In this document: positions 8,785 through 17,250 of the stretch, one piece after another
How positions within the stretch are numbered: position 1 is the stretch's first letter
Layout: each line of letters opens with the position of its first letter
Source: Shewanella holmiensis
Lineage (GTDB): Bacteria; Pseudomonadota; Gammaproteobacteria; Enterobacterales; Shewanellaceae
DNA: 64,000 bases
Assembly: GCF_025370255.1 (NCBI RefSeq)
Contig: NZ_JAMTCD010000012.1
Location: 53,327 to 117,326, forward strand
Direction: 5' to 3'
Notes under the pieces: model-generated
Told to the model about the DNA's origin: nothing
Database searches by the model: none
The model's input: the letters and a program-made list of their open reading frames with translations, nothing else
Translations under genes and position numbers: made by a program

Positions 8785-10192
8785 TATTGAGTTAGTTAGC
8801 CAATTCTCCAGCGAGCTGGGTGACGATTACGCTAGCGCCAAGAGTTATGTACGCGATATTCCGACTCAAGCGTTGGTTTTTGTGCGTAGTTTTACCCATA
8901 AACTGGCAATACTCATTGCAGAACAACATCAGCTTGAGTTCAGTGGCCCCAACCTATACGACCGCATTGAGCAATTGAATCAACGCCGCTTGCTTGATGT
9001 TACAGCTATTCGAACTATGCATAAGTTGCGTGGTGATGGTAATCGTGGGGCGCATCCTGAAAAATATCATTTAACGCAAGCTCAGCTAGTGGCTTTAGCA
9101 GAGAAATCAATTAAGCAAATTGTTACCTTAGTCGTAAAGCTTTATCCCGTATTGCATTTTACTCCAGTACCTGCTTACCAATTTGTTGCATTTGATTCGA
9201 TAGCGGGGAGAGATTTGTGTTATCGGGCGATGATGCAAAACGATCATCATGCGCAATATTTAGTGGCTATGTCATTAAAAGCACAAGCGCTAATGGCGCA
9301 AGAACAATCAAATGTCACAGCCTTTGATGCTGATACCTCCCGAGATCTTCAAACTACTCATGATGAAGTGCAGCGTTTATTCGCTCAGGCTGCTTATTGG
9401 TTTGCGCAAGCTGCCCCATTTGAAGATGTTGCCTTGTATGAGCATGGGGTGAGTTTGTTGCATGGCTATGCTGAAAGCGGTCAAGTTAAGCAGGGTGAAT
9501 TACTGATAGCGCAAGCGGCCAAAGCGGGTATAACGGATGCGCAAGCTTTACTCGGTTATTTTTATTTGGTCGGCAGTGCAGAGTTTACGGTTGATGTTGA
9601 ACAAGCCAAATTATTACTTCAGCAGGCGGCAGACGCAGAGAATATTGAGGCGATGTCTAATCTTGGTGTGCTGTATTATCAACAACATGACCATCAGCAA
9701 GCGTTATTATGGATGAGTAAAGCGGCAGAGTCGGGATACCCGCAATCACAATACCATTTAGCATTGTTACTTGCTGAAGGCGAAAATATTGACGCAGATA
9801 AAAGTCGTTTTTGGATGCAAGAAGCCGCAGCCCAGGGGCAACTAGATGCCATGTTGCACTGCGCGACCGAAATTTTGCACAATGATAATGCTCAGGCTAC
9901 CGAGCTTGAACAAGCAGAACGTTATTTACATGATGTGATTAAGTATGGTCATAACGTTACCGCAATGATTGAGCTGAGCGTGGCTTTAGCTGACGGAATG
10001 CTCAACCGAATCGACGTGGTGCAATCCGCATATTTATTGCAGCAAGCCAAGCATTATGGCAATGATATTCAGCGACAAGTGATTGAGCCTTTATGGCAAT
10101 CATTATTAATGCAAATCGACAGTGTTATTGCTTTGAACCCCAGCGCAGAAGAATTGGCCAGCCTGCAACAGGCTAAAACCTTGCTTCAATGA
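8774..10192 (+). CDS. DUF4145-like plus Sel1-repeat protein
   Basis: This 472-residue protein has two parts. Residues 1-125 resemble the DUF4145 domain found in HsdR-type nucleases and defence-linked proteins, with LYDRIEQLNQRRL followed by MHKLRGDGNRGAHP. Residues about 200-410 contain Sel1-like helical repeats (AQALLGYFYLVGSAEF, AMSNLGVLYYQQHDH, SQYHLALLLAEGENI), which mediate protein contacts. No signal peptide is seen. The only workable start is TTG at 8774, with AGGAG six bases upstream; the same frame has a stop at 8768. It probably depends on translation of the overlapping 19-codon leader. The cellular role is unknown. Confidence 0.75.
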   Translation: MITDIELVSQFSSELGDDYASAKSYVRDIPTQALVFVRSFTHKLAILIAEQHQLEFSGPNLYDRIEQLNQRRLLDVTAIRTMHKLRGDGNRGAHPEKYHLTQAQLVALAEKSIKQIVTLVVKLYPVLHFTPVPAYQFVAFDSIAGRDLCYRAMMQNDHHAQYLVAMSLKAQALMAQEQSNVTAFDADTSRDLQTTHDEVQRLFAQAAYWFAQAAPFEDVALYEHGVSLLHGYAESGQVKQGELLIAQAAKAGITDAQALLGYFYLVGSAEFTVDVEQAKLLLQQAADAENIEAMSNLGVLYYQQHDHQQALLWMSKAAESGYPQSQYHLALLLAEGENIDADKSRFWMQEAAAQGQLDAMLHCATEILHNDNAQATELEQAERYLHDVIKYGHNVTAMIELSVALADGMLNRIDVVQSAYLLQQAKHYGNDIQRQVIEPLWQSLLMQIDSVIALNPSAEELASLQQAKTLLQ

Positions 10193-10422
10193 GCGAGTTT
10201 CGGCATCAAGCATCAATTGAAATCATTCACCCTCGACGTTAGCGCATTTTTTATTATCTGATATTGGTGGTTTTTAGCACAATTGTTGGGTAATTGTATG
10301 CATTATATTCATCTTCATTAACCAGATGGTTTATATTCTTTACCTGATAATACTTCTCATTTACACTTCTGCGCTCTTAGTAGAATGCAGGAATAAGTAA
10401 CGCGAGTTACTTCACATGAAAC

Positions 10423-11157
10423 ATGAAGCATGAAGACTGTTTAAACCCTAAATGTTTAATCGATTTAATTGAGCGCAAACGCTTTGGTGTTGAATATCAA
10501 CCCATTATTGATTGTAGTAGCAATGACATTTTTGCTTATGAGGCACTAGCCCGTTTTTACAATGCCGATAACACCACTATTAGACCCGATCTGGTTTATG
10601 CCTCTTTACACAGCAGTCCATTAAGTTTGTTCCAAGTAGAATATCAACAAAAAAGATTACAGTTATCTTATGCCATTAACGGCTCAAACCTTTTTGTTAA
10701 CTTAGATCAAGACTCGTATTTTTCTAGCGGGGTGATTGATGAAAATAATCCTTTTTTGAAGTTATTTAAAGAGTGCCAAAAAGCGGAAATTATTGTCGAG
10801 TTGATTGAAAATTCAGAAATTAATGATGCAATAATGAGCTTGGCGATGATTAAAAACTTATCTAAAAACAACATACTTACCGCAATTGATGATGTGTGCA
10901 ATCCGCAATCTATGATATCCACATCCGTTATTCAGCTCGTTAAATACATTAAACTTGATAAATATGTACTACAAAATCGGGCTAATGAAAATTTTATGTT
11001 GTTGGTTAAATCAATAATCAATTATGCCCACGATGCAGATAAACACGTTATTTTAGAGGGTGTGGAAACTGCGGATGACTTAGCGTTGGCCAATAAGCTC
11101 GGCATCGATTTTGTGCAGGGTTTTTACTATAAAAAACTATTCAAAATGGTGAAGTGA
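10423..11157 (+). CDS. EAL-domain protein, stand-alone
   Basis: This 244-residue cytoplasmic protein is a single EAL domain with no sensor or GGDEF part. EAL domains hydrolyse c-di-GMP or, when degenerate, act as regulators. Visible key positions are YEALAR (EAL), FVNLDQ, VELIEN (ExxE), AIDDVCNP, YIKLDK and ILEGVET followed by VQGFYY. The acidic and lysine ligands are kept, but loop 6, normally DDFGTGYSS, reads DDVCNPQSM, so activity is uncertain. A five-codon ORF from ATG 10416 overlaps the start. AT-rich codon use is slightly stronger than in its neighbours. Confidence 0.82.
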   Translation: MKHEDCLNPKCLIDLIERKRFGVEYQPIIDCSSNDIFAYEALARFYNADNTTIRPDLVYASLHSSPLSLFQVEYQQKRLQLSYAINGSNLFVNLDQDSYFSSGVIDENNPFLKLFKECQKAEIIVELIENSEINDAIMSLAMIKNLSKNNILTAIDDVCNPQSMISTSVIQLVKYIKLDKYVLQNRANENFMLLVKSIINYAHDADKHVILEGVETADDLALANKLGIDFVQGFYYKKLFKMVK

Positions 11158-11219
11158 TAGACCTTTATTTAAACAGGCCGAATAAATTGTTCTAGGGGAT
11201 CTAGAGTGTTTTATTATTT

Positions 11220-11416
11220 AACCTGAACTCTGGATAAGAGATTAGCTAAATATATGAAATTAAATAACATATATCTAACCCATGTATTCTTGAGAGATAT
11301 TTTTCTTAGAACAAGGCAAATTTGTGCGTCAATAGCTGGCCTATTGCAAAAAAATTTAACACAGTTATCAGTAAAAATAGCCTCTAGAAAGCAAGTTGTT
11401 ATCCAGAGTTCAGGTT
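11220..11416. mobile_element. Miniature inverted-repeat transposable element (MITE), 197 bp
   Basis: AACCTGAACTCTGGATAA (11220-11237) is repeated as its perfect reverse complement at 11399-11416. The pair is flanked on both outer sides by ATTT (11216-11219 and 11417-11420), consistent with a 4-bp target duplication. The interior is AT-rich and has no ORF of useful size, so the element cannot encode a transposase. It would need an insertion sequence with matching ends elsewhere in the genome. The ends resemble transposon termini, but I do not name the parent family. Confidence 0.8.
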
Positions 11417-11422
11417 ATTTAG

Positions 11423-11563
11423 GTGACTAAAGGTAAGGCACGACGTTTGATGACCCAAGATGGGTCATCGGTATCGTTCGCCGCCATTGTTCAAAAAGCG
11501 GACGCATTAGTGTTAGTCGATTGTTATTTAGGTTATTTGTTATCCCAAGCTGAGGTTAGCTAA
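11423..11563 (+). pseudogene. Possible C-terminal remnant of a gene truncated at the MITE
   Basis: Immediately right of the MITE a 46-codon frame runs from GTG 11423 to TAA 11563. It reads as ordinary protein (KGKARRLMTQDGSSVSF, then ADALVLVDCYLGYLLSQAE). It has no ribosome binding site and is closed upstream by a TAG that spans the edge of the target duplication. The simplest reading is the 3' end of a gene whose front was lost or separated by the insertion. A tiny intact gene with a GTG start is less likely. I do not recognise the family. It overlaps the convergent gene by eight bases. Confidence 0.4.
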
Positions 11564-11918
11564 GGGGCTCATCGGCATTATGTTCAAAGGTACGGCCGCG
11601 AGCATGAGTATTTTTAGGGTGTGTAAACATGTTGGCGTAAGATGCTGGATTTTCACGTTGAATATCTGCATTGCCTTGGTACATATCACCCTGATTACGT
11701 TGTGATGATGCGTAGGCTTGTTTCATTTTTGGCGATAAAAATGTACGGCCTAACACCTGAAAAGTAATAAAACTTAATAGACCTAATAACAGTAAAAAAG
11801 GCAGTAATATTAACGCTAACATGGCGATACTGATAAGCGAGAGCATGACAATAATAGGATTCATGGTCGAGAATCTATGCTTTAAATGCGCTGAATTAAA
11901 TGACGAGTTAAATCTCAT
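11556..11918 (-). CDS. Small membrane protein of unknown function
   Basis: This 120-residue protein has a hydrophobic stretch at about residues 20-58, long enough for one or two membrane segments. It is followed by a polar, Asn/Gln/His-rich tail (KMKQAYASSQRNQGDMYQGN). The start at 11918 is supported by AGGAG five bases upstream. An internal ATG at 11864, which begins directly before the hydrophobic part, has no such site. It is transcribed alone, downstream of the lysR-type gene. I do not recognise a family. Confidence 0.6.
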   Translation of the reverse strand: MRFNSSFNSAHLKHRFSTMNPIIVMLSLISIAMLALILLPFLLLLGLLSFITFQVLGRTFLSPKMKQAYASSQRNQGDMYQGNADIQRENPASYANMFTHPKNTHARGRTFEHNADEPLS

Positions 11919-12010
11919 AACGGCTCCTAAATGCGATTAGCCTAATTTGTGTATCGATTATTTAAAGCAAGTTTGCCGCAGCAAGACATAATATGTCACG
12001 TTAAATGTGG

Positions 12011-12979
12011 TTAATGTGCCGCAAGTACTAATGCTTTAGGGATGCTATTAGAAATCATTTCTCTTACCCATTTATGACCCGGTTCCTGATTATTACGCTC
12101 ATGCCAAAGTAAGACATACGCCATGGGCATGAACTCAAATGGCAGGGGAATTTGCACTAACGAATAAAGGTTTTGTGCATGGTGCGCAAAACTGGATGGC
12201 AAAGTAAAAATCAAATCGGTATGGGCACAAATACTTGCCGCGCCGTAAAAATCTGGCACTGTGGTTGAAATGCGCCGATGGTGATTGGTGTTTGCTAAAA
12301 AGTAATCTAATGCCCACCAATCGTTACCTTCACAGCGTACTTGAACATGACTAAGAGCTAGATAGGCTTCTTTATCCCAATCTCCACGGCTGATGGCTTG
12401 TAAAATGGGGTGGTTTTGACGTACTAAGCACACTTGCTTATCGTTGAATAACGTTTGATATTCAAGGCCATCAGCAAGATCATCTGCTTTAAATTGTGAT
12501 TGCGGATGTATATCGCGACCTGCGATACCAAAATCAATTTGTCCATGTTGTAAATCATATATCGACTTTTCATTCCAGCCATAAGCGTCTAACTTTAATT
12601 TAGGGGCTTGCTGTAATAAAGGCCCAATGAAATACGGGATCAGCGTTTCATAGGCACTTTCAACCATAGCTAAGGCAAAATGGCGTTGGCTGCTGGCGGG
12701 TTCAAAACTCGGAGGTTGGGTCAGTTGATACAGGTTTTGCAATGCCTGTGGTAACAGTTTTCCTAATGCTAATGCATGTGCTGTTGGTTTTAATCCGTGA
12801 GCCGTGCGTTGAAACAGTGGGTCATCTAAGGTATCGCGAAGACGGTTTAAACTTTTGCTTAAAGCTGACTGACTCAGATGTAAACGATTGGCGGCTCGCG
12901 TCACGCTTTGCTCTTCAAGTAATACTTGCAATGTCACTAGCAGGTTTAAATCGATTCTCGCAAGGTTGTCTAAATTCAT
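12011..12979 (-). CDS. LysR-family transcriptional regulator
   Basis: This 322-residue protein has the standard LysR layout. The N-terminal winged helix (LARIDLNLLVTLQVLLEEQS, then ANRLHLSQSALSKSLNRLR) is followed by a co-inducer domain from about residue 90. The start at 12979 has AGGAA eight bases upstream; longer in-frame starts precede the helix by an unlikely extension. It is divergent from a Bcr/CflA-type exporter gene, with about 125 bases between starts. LysR regulators commonly control the divergent neighbour, so it probably regulates that exporter. The inducer is unknown. Confidence 0.9.
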   Translation of the reverse strand: MNLDNLARIDLNLLVTLQVLLEEQSVTRAANRLHLSQSALSKSLNRLRDTLDDPLFQRTAHGLKPTAHALALGKLLPQALQNLYQLTQPPSFEPASSQRHFALAMVESAYETLIPYFIGPLLQQAPKLKLDAYGWNEKSIYDLQHGQIDFGIAGRDIHPQSQFKADDLADGLEYQTLFNDKQVCLVRQNHPILQAISRGDWDKEAYLALSHVQVRCEGNDWWALDYFLANTNHHRRISTTVPDFYGAASICAHTDLIFTLPSSFAHHAQNLYSLVQIPLPFEFMPMAYVLLWHERNNQEPGHKWVREMISNSIPKALVLAAH

Positions 12980-13103
12980 TATAGATATTCCTGTAGGGAA
13001 ATTCATTGTGGATTTTATATCATTTCTTGTCATACCTCTAATGCGATAAAATTTCACCCTACCCAATTGTGTACCTATAGCTTAAATATGAGTGAGAAGT
13101 CTG

Positions 13104-14303
13104 ATGCAACGTAATTTATTGCCGCTATTAATGTTCATGGTGCTGTTAAGCCCACTTGCCATTGATATTTATTTACCTTCGATGCCGACCATGGCATTGG
13201 AGTACGGCGTATCAGACAGTCAGGTGCAATCAACCTTAGTATTATTCTTATTTGCTATGGGATTAGGGCAAATTCTTATTGGCCCCCTTGCTGACCGCTT
13301 TGGGCGCCGCCCCATTGCCTTGTTTGGTATTGTACTTTATGGCATTAGCAGTTTACTTGGCGCTTATGCTGTTGAGTTTGAATGGTTGCAGTTAGCCAGA
13401 GTGTTTCAAGGGTTAGCGGCTTGCTCTACCTCGATTGTGGTATTCAGTGCGGTTCGCGATTGTTATAACAGCAAGCAAAGTGTGTCTATGTATAGCTATC
13501 TTAATGGGGCCATTTGCGTGGTGCCTGCACTAGCTCCCACACTAGGAGGCTTGCTTGCTTTGCAATTTGGTTGGCGCTCTACCTTTATCTTTATGGCGTT
13601 ATACGCAATCGTGGTGTTATTTTTAGTCGGCTTTAAGTTTCCTGAAACACGTCCATTGAATACCGATATTTCAGGCAAACTCTATCGTTGGGGACGATAT
13701 AAGCCGGTACTGAGCGATGGTCACTTTATGTTTTATGCCTCAACATGCATGGTCGCCATGGCTTCAATTCTTTGCTATGTATCCTATTCCCCTGTGTGGC
13801 TTATTGGTCGCTTAGGGATGTCTGAACTAACCTTTAGCGCCTTATTTGGATTAAATGCGGTGGTTAATATTGCAGCTTGCTTTGCTGCGCCTGTGTTAAT
13901 TAGGCGTATTGGTAACCGTGCGGGTGTGGTGGTGGCGCTTAATTTTATGATTGCAGCAGCAGCCCTTGAGGTGGTAATGCAGTTAGTGGGGCCTCAAACA
14001 GGATTAGCGGCAGGATTTGCGTTTATGCTACCAATGATGTTGCTCTGCGTTGGCTTCGCAATTTTACTCGGCCCTGCGACGAGTATGGCCTTGTCAGGTT
14101 TTGGTGAGCGGGCAGGTACGGCAACAGCGATGTTAGGTTGTATTCAAATGAGTGGCGCATCAATCTTGACTGCGTTAATTCAATTAACGGATATTTCAGC
14201 ACCGTTTGCCATCGCACTATTAATGGGCGGCATGTCTAGCCTTTTACTTGCAGTAATGGGAATGCAGCGCTTTAACCATTGGCATCAAGAGCAGCATGCA
14301 TAA
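13104..14303 (+). CDS. MFS exporter of the Bcr/CflA drug-resistance type
   Basis: This 399-residue inner-membrane protein has about 12 transmembrane segments. The first helix ends in PLAIDIYLPSMPTMA, the signature of the Bcr/CflA group (DHA1 family). The MFS motif between helices 2 and 3 is LADRFGRRPIALFG. The group exports drugs such as bicyclomycin and chloramphenicol, or small metabolites, by proton antiport. The true substrate is unknown. The start could be ATG 13104 or an in-frame GTG at 13092; neither has a strong ribosome binding site. The divergent lysR-type gene probably controls it. Confidence 0.88.
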   Translation: MQRNLLPLLMFMVLLSPLAIDIYLPSMPTMALEYGVSDSQVQSTLVLFLFAMGLGQILIGPLADRFGRRPIALFGIVLYGISSLLGAYAVEFEWLQLARVFQGLAACSTSIVVFSAVRDCYNSKQSVSMYSYLNGAICVVPALAPTLGGLLALQFGWRSTFIFMALYAIVVLFLVGFKFPETRPLNTDISGKLYRWGRYKPVLSDGHFMFYASTCMVAMASILCYVSYSPVWLIGRLGMSELTFSALFGLNAVVNIAACFAAPVLIRRIGNRAGVVVALNFMIAAAALEVVMQLVGPQTGLAAGFAFMLPMMLLCVGFAILLGPATSMALSGFGERAGTATAMLGCIQMSGASILTALIQLTDISAPFAIALLMGGMSSLLLAVMGMQRFNHWHQEQHA

Positions 14304-14315
14304 GTTTTAAATGGA

Positions 14316-14344
14316 AACGCGCATTATTATTAATAATGCGCGTT
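14316..14344. terminator. Perfect 13-bp hairpin between exporter and porin genes
   Basis: AACGCGCATTATT (14316-14328) pairs perfectly with AATAATGCGCGTT (14332-14344) around a three-base loop, midway between two convergent genes. It lacks a long T run on either side. It probably terminates both transcripts, but the evidence is position and stem strength only. Confidence 0.6.
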
Positions 14345-14363
14345 ATTGATGAGCTACTTACGA

Positions 14364-15311
14364 TTAGAATCGAGCGTTGATCGCAACACCTAAGTTAGTT
14401 TCTGAGTCACTATCAACAAACACTTGTTGTGCCACAAATTTAGCAGAGAAAATATCAGAAAAATGCCAATAGTATTGGGTATTGATATTGCTGATATTTT
14501 GATTGTCATTATATCGGTGTTCATCCTGAGAATAATCCATCTTTAATTGAAGATAACTCGTTGCAACCCCTAGCGACCAAGCATTATTAATGTACCAATC
14601 AGCTTCTACACCCAATATTAATGTGGATTTATCCACAATAACATGTGTATCAAATGGGTCTGGTTGCAGGTTTTCATCCAGCATATATCCTACGCCGTAA
14701 CGATTATAAGCGGTTTTCTCGTAATTAATCCCAGCCGTTAAAAAAAGCCCAGAAGTGGATTCAAATGGAAGAAAGTGCTCATAGGTGAGGCTATATAAAT
14801 CGAAATCTCGGCTTTGCTGCTCGTCTACCTCAAAGTAGCTGCCTTTTAAATATCGAGATTCACTTTGTGAAGATGTGGTATAGCCTAAGGTCAACTTTGA
14901 ACCTTCAGAGAAATAGTAACCGGTATTGACATGATAAGTGTCAACATCATCGAATAAGTTTGAAAATGATTTTTCATGAGCAATTTTTAAATATTCAGCG
15001 CCAATAAACCACTTTGAATCGAAAACATATTCTCCAGATAACGCATAGAGGTCTTGATATTCTGTCGTTGCATATCGTGCTGAAATAACCGCGCCTTGGT
15101 TCAGGAATGCCGCTAATTGATAAGGTCTATCTGTTTGTTCTACTGCGGTAAAATAATAGCTGTATTTTGCATTGACTAGCCCGTCACTATCCTCCGAAGA
15201 GTCTAATAAACCAATTTCGGCTTCATGATGAAATGGTAAGTTTTCTGCAGCAAAAGTGGAAAATGATAAAAATGAGGCCAATAAAGCGAGTGAAACCTTT
15301 GAAAGTGTCAT
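14364..15311 (-). CDS. Putative outer-membrane porin-like beta-barrel
   Basis: This 315-residue protein has a signal peptide (MTLSKVSLALLASFLSFSTFA, cleaved after FAA). The rest is rich in aromatic residues and alternating hydrophobic and polar stretches, such as DLYALSGEYVFDSKWFIGAEY. The chain ends in a terminal phenylalanine (GVAINARF), the classic outer-membrane barrel insertion signal. The strand pattern suggests a barrel of about 14-16 strands. It resembles uncharacterised Shewanella putative porins; transported substrate is unknown. It stands alone, and a hairpin lies beyond its stop. Confidence 0.7.
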   Translation of the reverse strand: MTLSKVSLALLASFLSFSTFAAENLPFHHEAEIGLLDSSEDSDGLVNAKYSYYFTAVEQTDRPYQLAAFLNQGAVISARYATTEYQDLYALSGEYVFDSKWFIGAEYLKIAHEKSFSNLFDDVDTYHVNTGYYFSEGSKLTLGYTTSSQSESRYLKGSYFEVDEQQSRDFDLYSLTYEHFLPFESTSGLFLTAGINYEKTAYNRYGVGYMLDENLQPDPFDTHVIVDKSTLILGVEADWYINNAWSLGVATSYLQLKMDYSQDEHRYNDNQNISNINTQYYWHFSDIFSAKFVAQQVFVDSDSETNLGVAINARF

Positions 15312-15383
15312 TAATCGTCCTTGAAGTGTTAAAATGTATGACGCGAGAGTATAAGGTTTTTCTTAACAAGGTTGCAACAATAT

Positions 15384-15998
15384 ATGGCTCGATCTTATTG
15401 TATTTATTGTACATATCCTATTTCTGCATGTTTGTGCCATGCAGTTAGCCCAATTCAAATTAGTACTGAAGTGGTTGTGATGCAGCACCCTAGTGAAGTA
15501 AATCATGCCAAAAACACCGTCAGGCTAATGCAGTTGGTGATCCCACAAATGCAGGTGTTAATCGGTGAAGCCTCAGAAGATTTTATTGAGTTACAAGCAT
15601 ACTTAGCCCAAGCGACCAAGCCGATTTATGTAGTGTATCCGAGTGACAACAGCGTATCTGTTAGCCAAGCAAACCCAGCGAACAACGCTATCATTATCTT
15701 AATCGATGGCACCTGGCGCAAAGCCTATAAAATGCTGCAGTCTAATCCATGGTTATTAGATTATCCGGCCATTCATTTAGAGGTTGAGCACGCATCCAAT
15801 TACATTATTCGTAAAGCTAAGCGCCCTGATAGTTTGTCCACTCTTGAGGCGACAGCGCTATTATTATCCTCGCTTGATACTACATGTGACACCACTCCTT
15901 TATTTGCAGCTTTTGATGCTATGGTGCAACATAGATTGGGTGCCATGCCAGATGGTGTCAAAGCCCGTTACCAATCGAATAACAAGGAAGTAAAATGA
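15384..15998 (+). CDS. tapT: tRNA-uridine aminocarboxypropyltransferase (DTW domain, YfiP type)
   Basis: This 204-residue DTW-domain enzyme is expected to make acp3U at position 47 of tRNA, using S-adenosylmethionine as the donor of the aminocarboxypropyl group. An N-terminal four-cysteine group (CIYCTYPISACLC) probably holds zinc. The family signature appears as LIDGTWRKAYKMLQ, followed by the conserved SLSTLEA segment near the C-terminus. I chose ATG 15384, which places MARSYC at the N-terminus; a TTG 12 bases upstream is possible. Its stop overlaps the next start (ATGA), so the small secreted protein downstream is probably co-translated. Confidence 0.88.
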   Translation: MARSYCIYCTYPISACLCHAVSPIQISTEVVVMQHPSEVNHAKNTVRLMQLVIPQMQVLIGEASEDFIELQAYLAQATKPIYVVYPSDNSVSVSQANPANNAIIILIDGTWRKAYKMLQSNPWLLDYPAIHLEVEHASNYIIRKAKRPDSLSTLEATALLLSSLDTTCDTTPLFAAFDAMVQHRLGAMPDGVKARYQSNNKEVK

Positions 15999-16366
15999 AA
16001 TATATCCTGTTAAGCCTAAGCATTGCTTTTGTGTCATCTTCAATGGTTGTTGCAAGCGATACCATGACATCTATTGACCCTGAAAAGCCGCGAAAAAAAT
16101 TGTCATTAGAAAAGCAGGCTGAGCAAGGCCGAATCGACTCCAAAAAATTAGAGCAAGCTCAACTCGAAAAAGCACGGGCCGCCGCACAAGAAACCGTTGA
16201 GCGTGAGCAAGATGTGTTATCGCATCAAGAATCAGGTGAGTGGCAGGATGAGCAGCGACAAAAAGCAAAAGCACAATTTGATGAACGTGCTGAGCGTGAG
16301 AACAAATATCTGAAACAAGCCCAAGAAGCTGCAGCAAAAGAAAGACAAATTAGTGAAGAACAATAA
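15995..16366 (+). CDS. Small secreted, highly charged coiled-coil protein
   Basis: This 123-residue protein has a signal peptide (MKYILLSLSIAFVSSSMVVA) followed by an almost wholly helical, Glu/Lys/Gln/Ala-rich chain (SLEKQAEQGRIDSKKLEQAQ). A periplasmic coiled coil is the likely structure. Its start overlaps the tapT stop by four bases. No family or function is recognised; low-complexity composition limits any comparison. Confidence 0.65.
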   Translation: MKYILLSLSIAFVSSSMVVASDTMTSIDPEKPRKKLSLEKQAEQGRIDSKKLEQAQLEKARAAAQETVEREQDVLSHQESGEWQDEQRQKAKAQFDERAERENKYLKQAQEAAAKERQISEEQ

Positions 16367-16395
16367 CCCCATTGATATTATAGAGCCGTTTAGCC

Positions 16396-17055
16396 ATGTG
16401 TAACACCTTACCCGATGCCCCTAGTCTGTGTCCGCTTTGTCATCACGATCAGCTGGCTTTATTTCATCAAGATAAAAAACGCCCTTATTTTCAATGCCAA
16501 CAGTGTCAACTAGTGACCGTTCCTGCTGCATTTTATCTCGATGAAGTAGCAGAAAAGGCTTTTTATGATTTACACGATAATACTGTTGCAGATTCAGGCT
16601 ATCAGCGCTTTTTATCTCGCACATTACATCCGGTGCTGAATGTTATCGCTGGTGATGCTAAAGGGCTCGATTACGGCTGCGGAGAAGGTGCTGTATTAAG
16701 TAAGATGGCCGCAGAACATGGCATAACAGTTAATAATTACGATTTGTTTTATTTCCCTGACCAAGGGCAACTGCAGCAGCAATATGACTTTGTCACTATG
16801 ACCGAGGTGATTGAACATATTGCCGATGCCCAGCAGGTGTTTAAGCAGCTACAAGGTTTGCTAAAACCCTCAGGTTTATTAGCGATTATGACTAAGCGGG
16901 TTCGTGACCATGCGGGTTTTATTCATTGGCATTATAAGCATGACCCTACACATATTAATTTTTACAGTGAGGCGACCTTTGAGTGGATCGCGCAAACCTA
17001 TCAATGGCAATTAGAGATCATCGATAACGATGTGGTTTTTTTTAGGGTGCCTTAA
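16396..17055 (+). CDS. Class I SAM-dependent methyltransferase with N-terminal zinc ribbon
   Basis: This 219-residue protein starts with two CxxC pairs (LCPLCHHDQ and FQCQQCQLV) that form a probable zinc ribbon. A Rossmann methyltransferase domain follows, with motif I LDYGCGEGAVLSKM binding S-adenosylmethionine and VTMTEVIEHI as motif IV. A later HWHYKHDPTHINFYSE segment is typical of the Methyltransf_23-like group. The substrate is unknown. It follows the small secreted protein by 29 bases and is probably the last gene of the tapT transcript. Confidence 0.82.
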   Translation: MCNTLPDAPSLCPLCHHDQLALFHQDKKRPYFQCQQCQLVTVPAAFYLDEVAEKAFYDLHDNTVADSGYQRFLSRTLHPVLNVIAGDAKGLDYGCGEGAVLSKMAAEHGITVNNYDLFYFPDQGQLQQQYDFVTMTEVIEHIADAQQVFKQLQGLLKPSGLLAIMTKRVRDHAGFIHWHYKHDPTHINFYSEATFEWIAQTYQWQLEIIDNDVVFFRVP

Positions 17056-17057
17056 AG

Positions 17058-17097
17058 AGCGCTCATTAAGTCGCGCTTTTTAAACCGAGCGACTTAA
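17058..17097 (+). terminator. Terminator with an alternative competing hairpin
   Basis: AGCGC (17058-17062) can pair with GCGCT (17073-17077), followed by TTTT, as a terminator of the methyltransferase gene. The same region can instead form TTAAGTCGC (17066-17074) with GCGACTTAA (17089-17097), a nine-bp stem that excludes the terminator. Termination is likely; any switching is untested. Confidence 0.5.
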
Positions 17098-17250
17098 GCC
17101 TTAACTAGGGATAGTGGTTTCAATCTTGAAAATAAAGATTTGCAAATAAATCGATACAATTGTTTTTCTCTCTTCACCTCAAAAAAATTAACAATTTTGC
17201 AAAATAAAGGTAAGTTAGTCGACTAATTATAATAATTAAATGGACTCACC

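Noticed and set aside
8761..8790. Programmed +1 frameshift joining the 19-codon leader to the Sel1 protein.
   Set aside because: The AAC-TGA context and the spacing of AGGAG do not resemble known programmed sites; a TTG start explains it more simply.
8774..10192. A defence island around the DUF4145/Sel1 protein.
   Set aside because: Neighbours are a membrane protein and an EAL protein; no nuclease, helicase, methylase or toxin gene is near.
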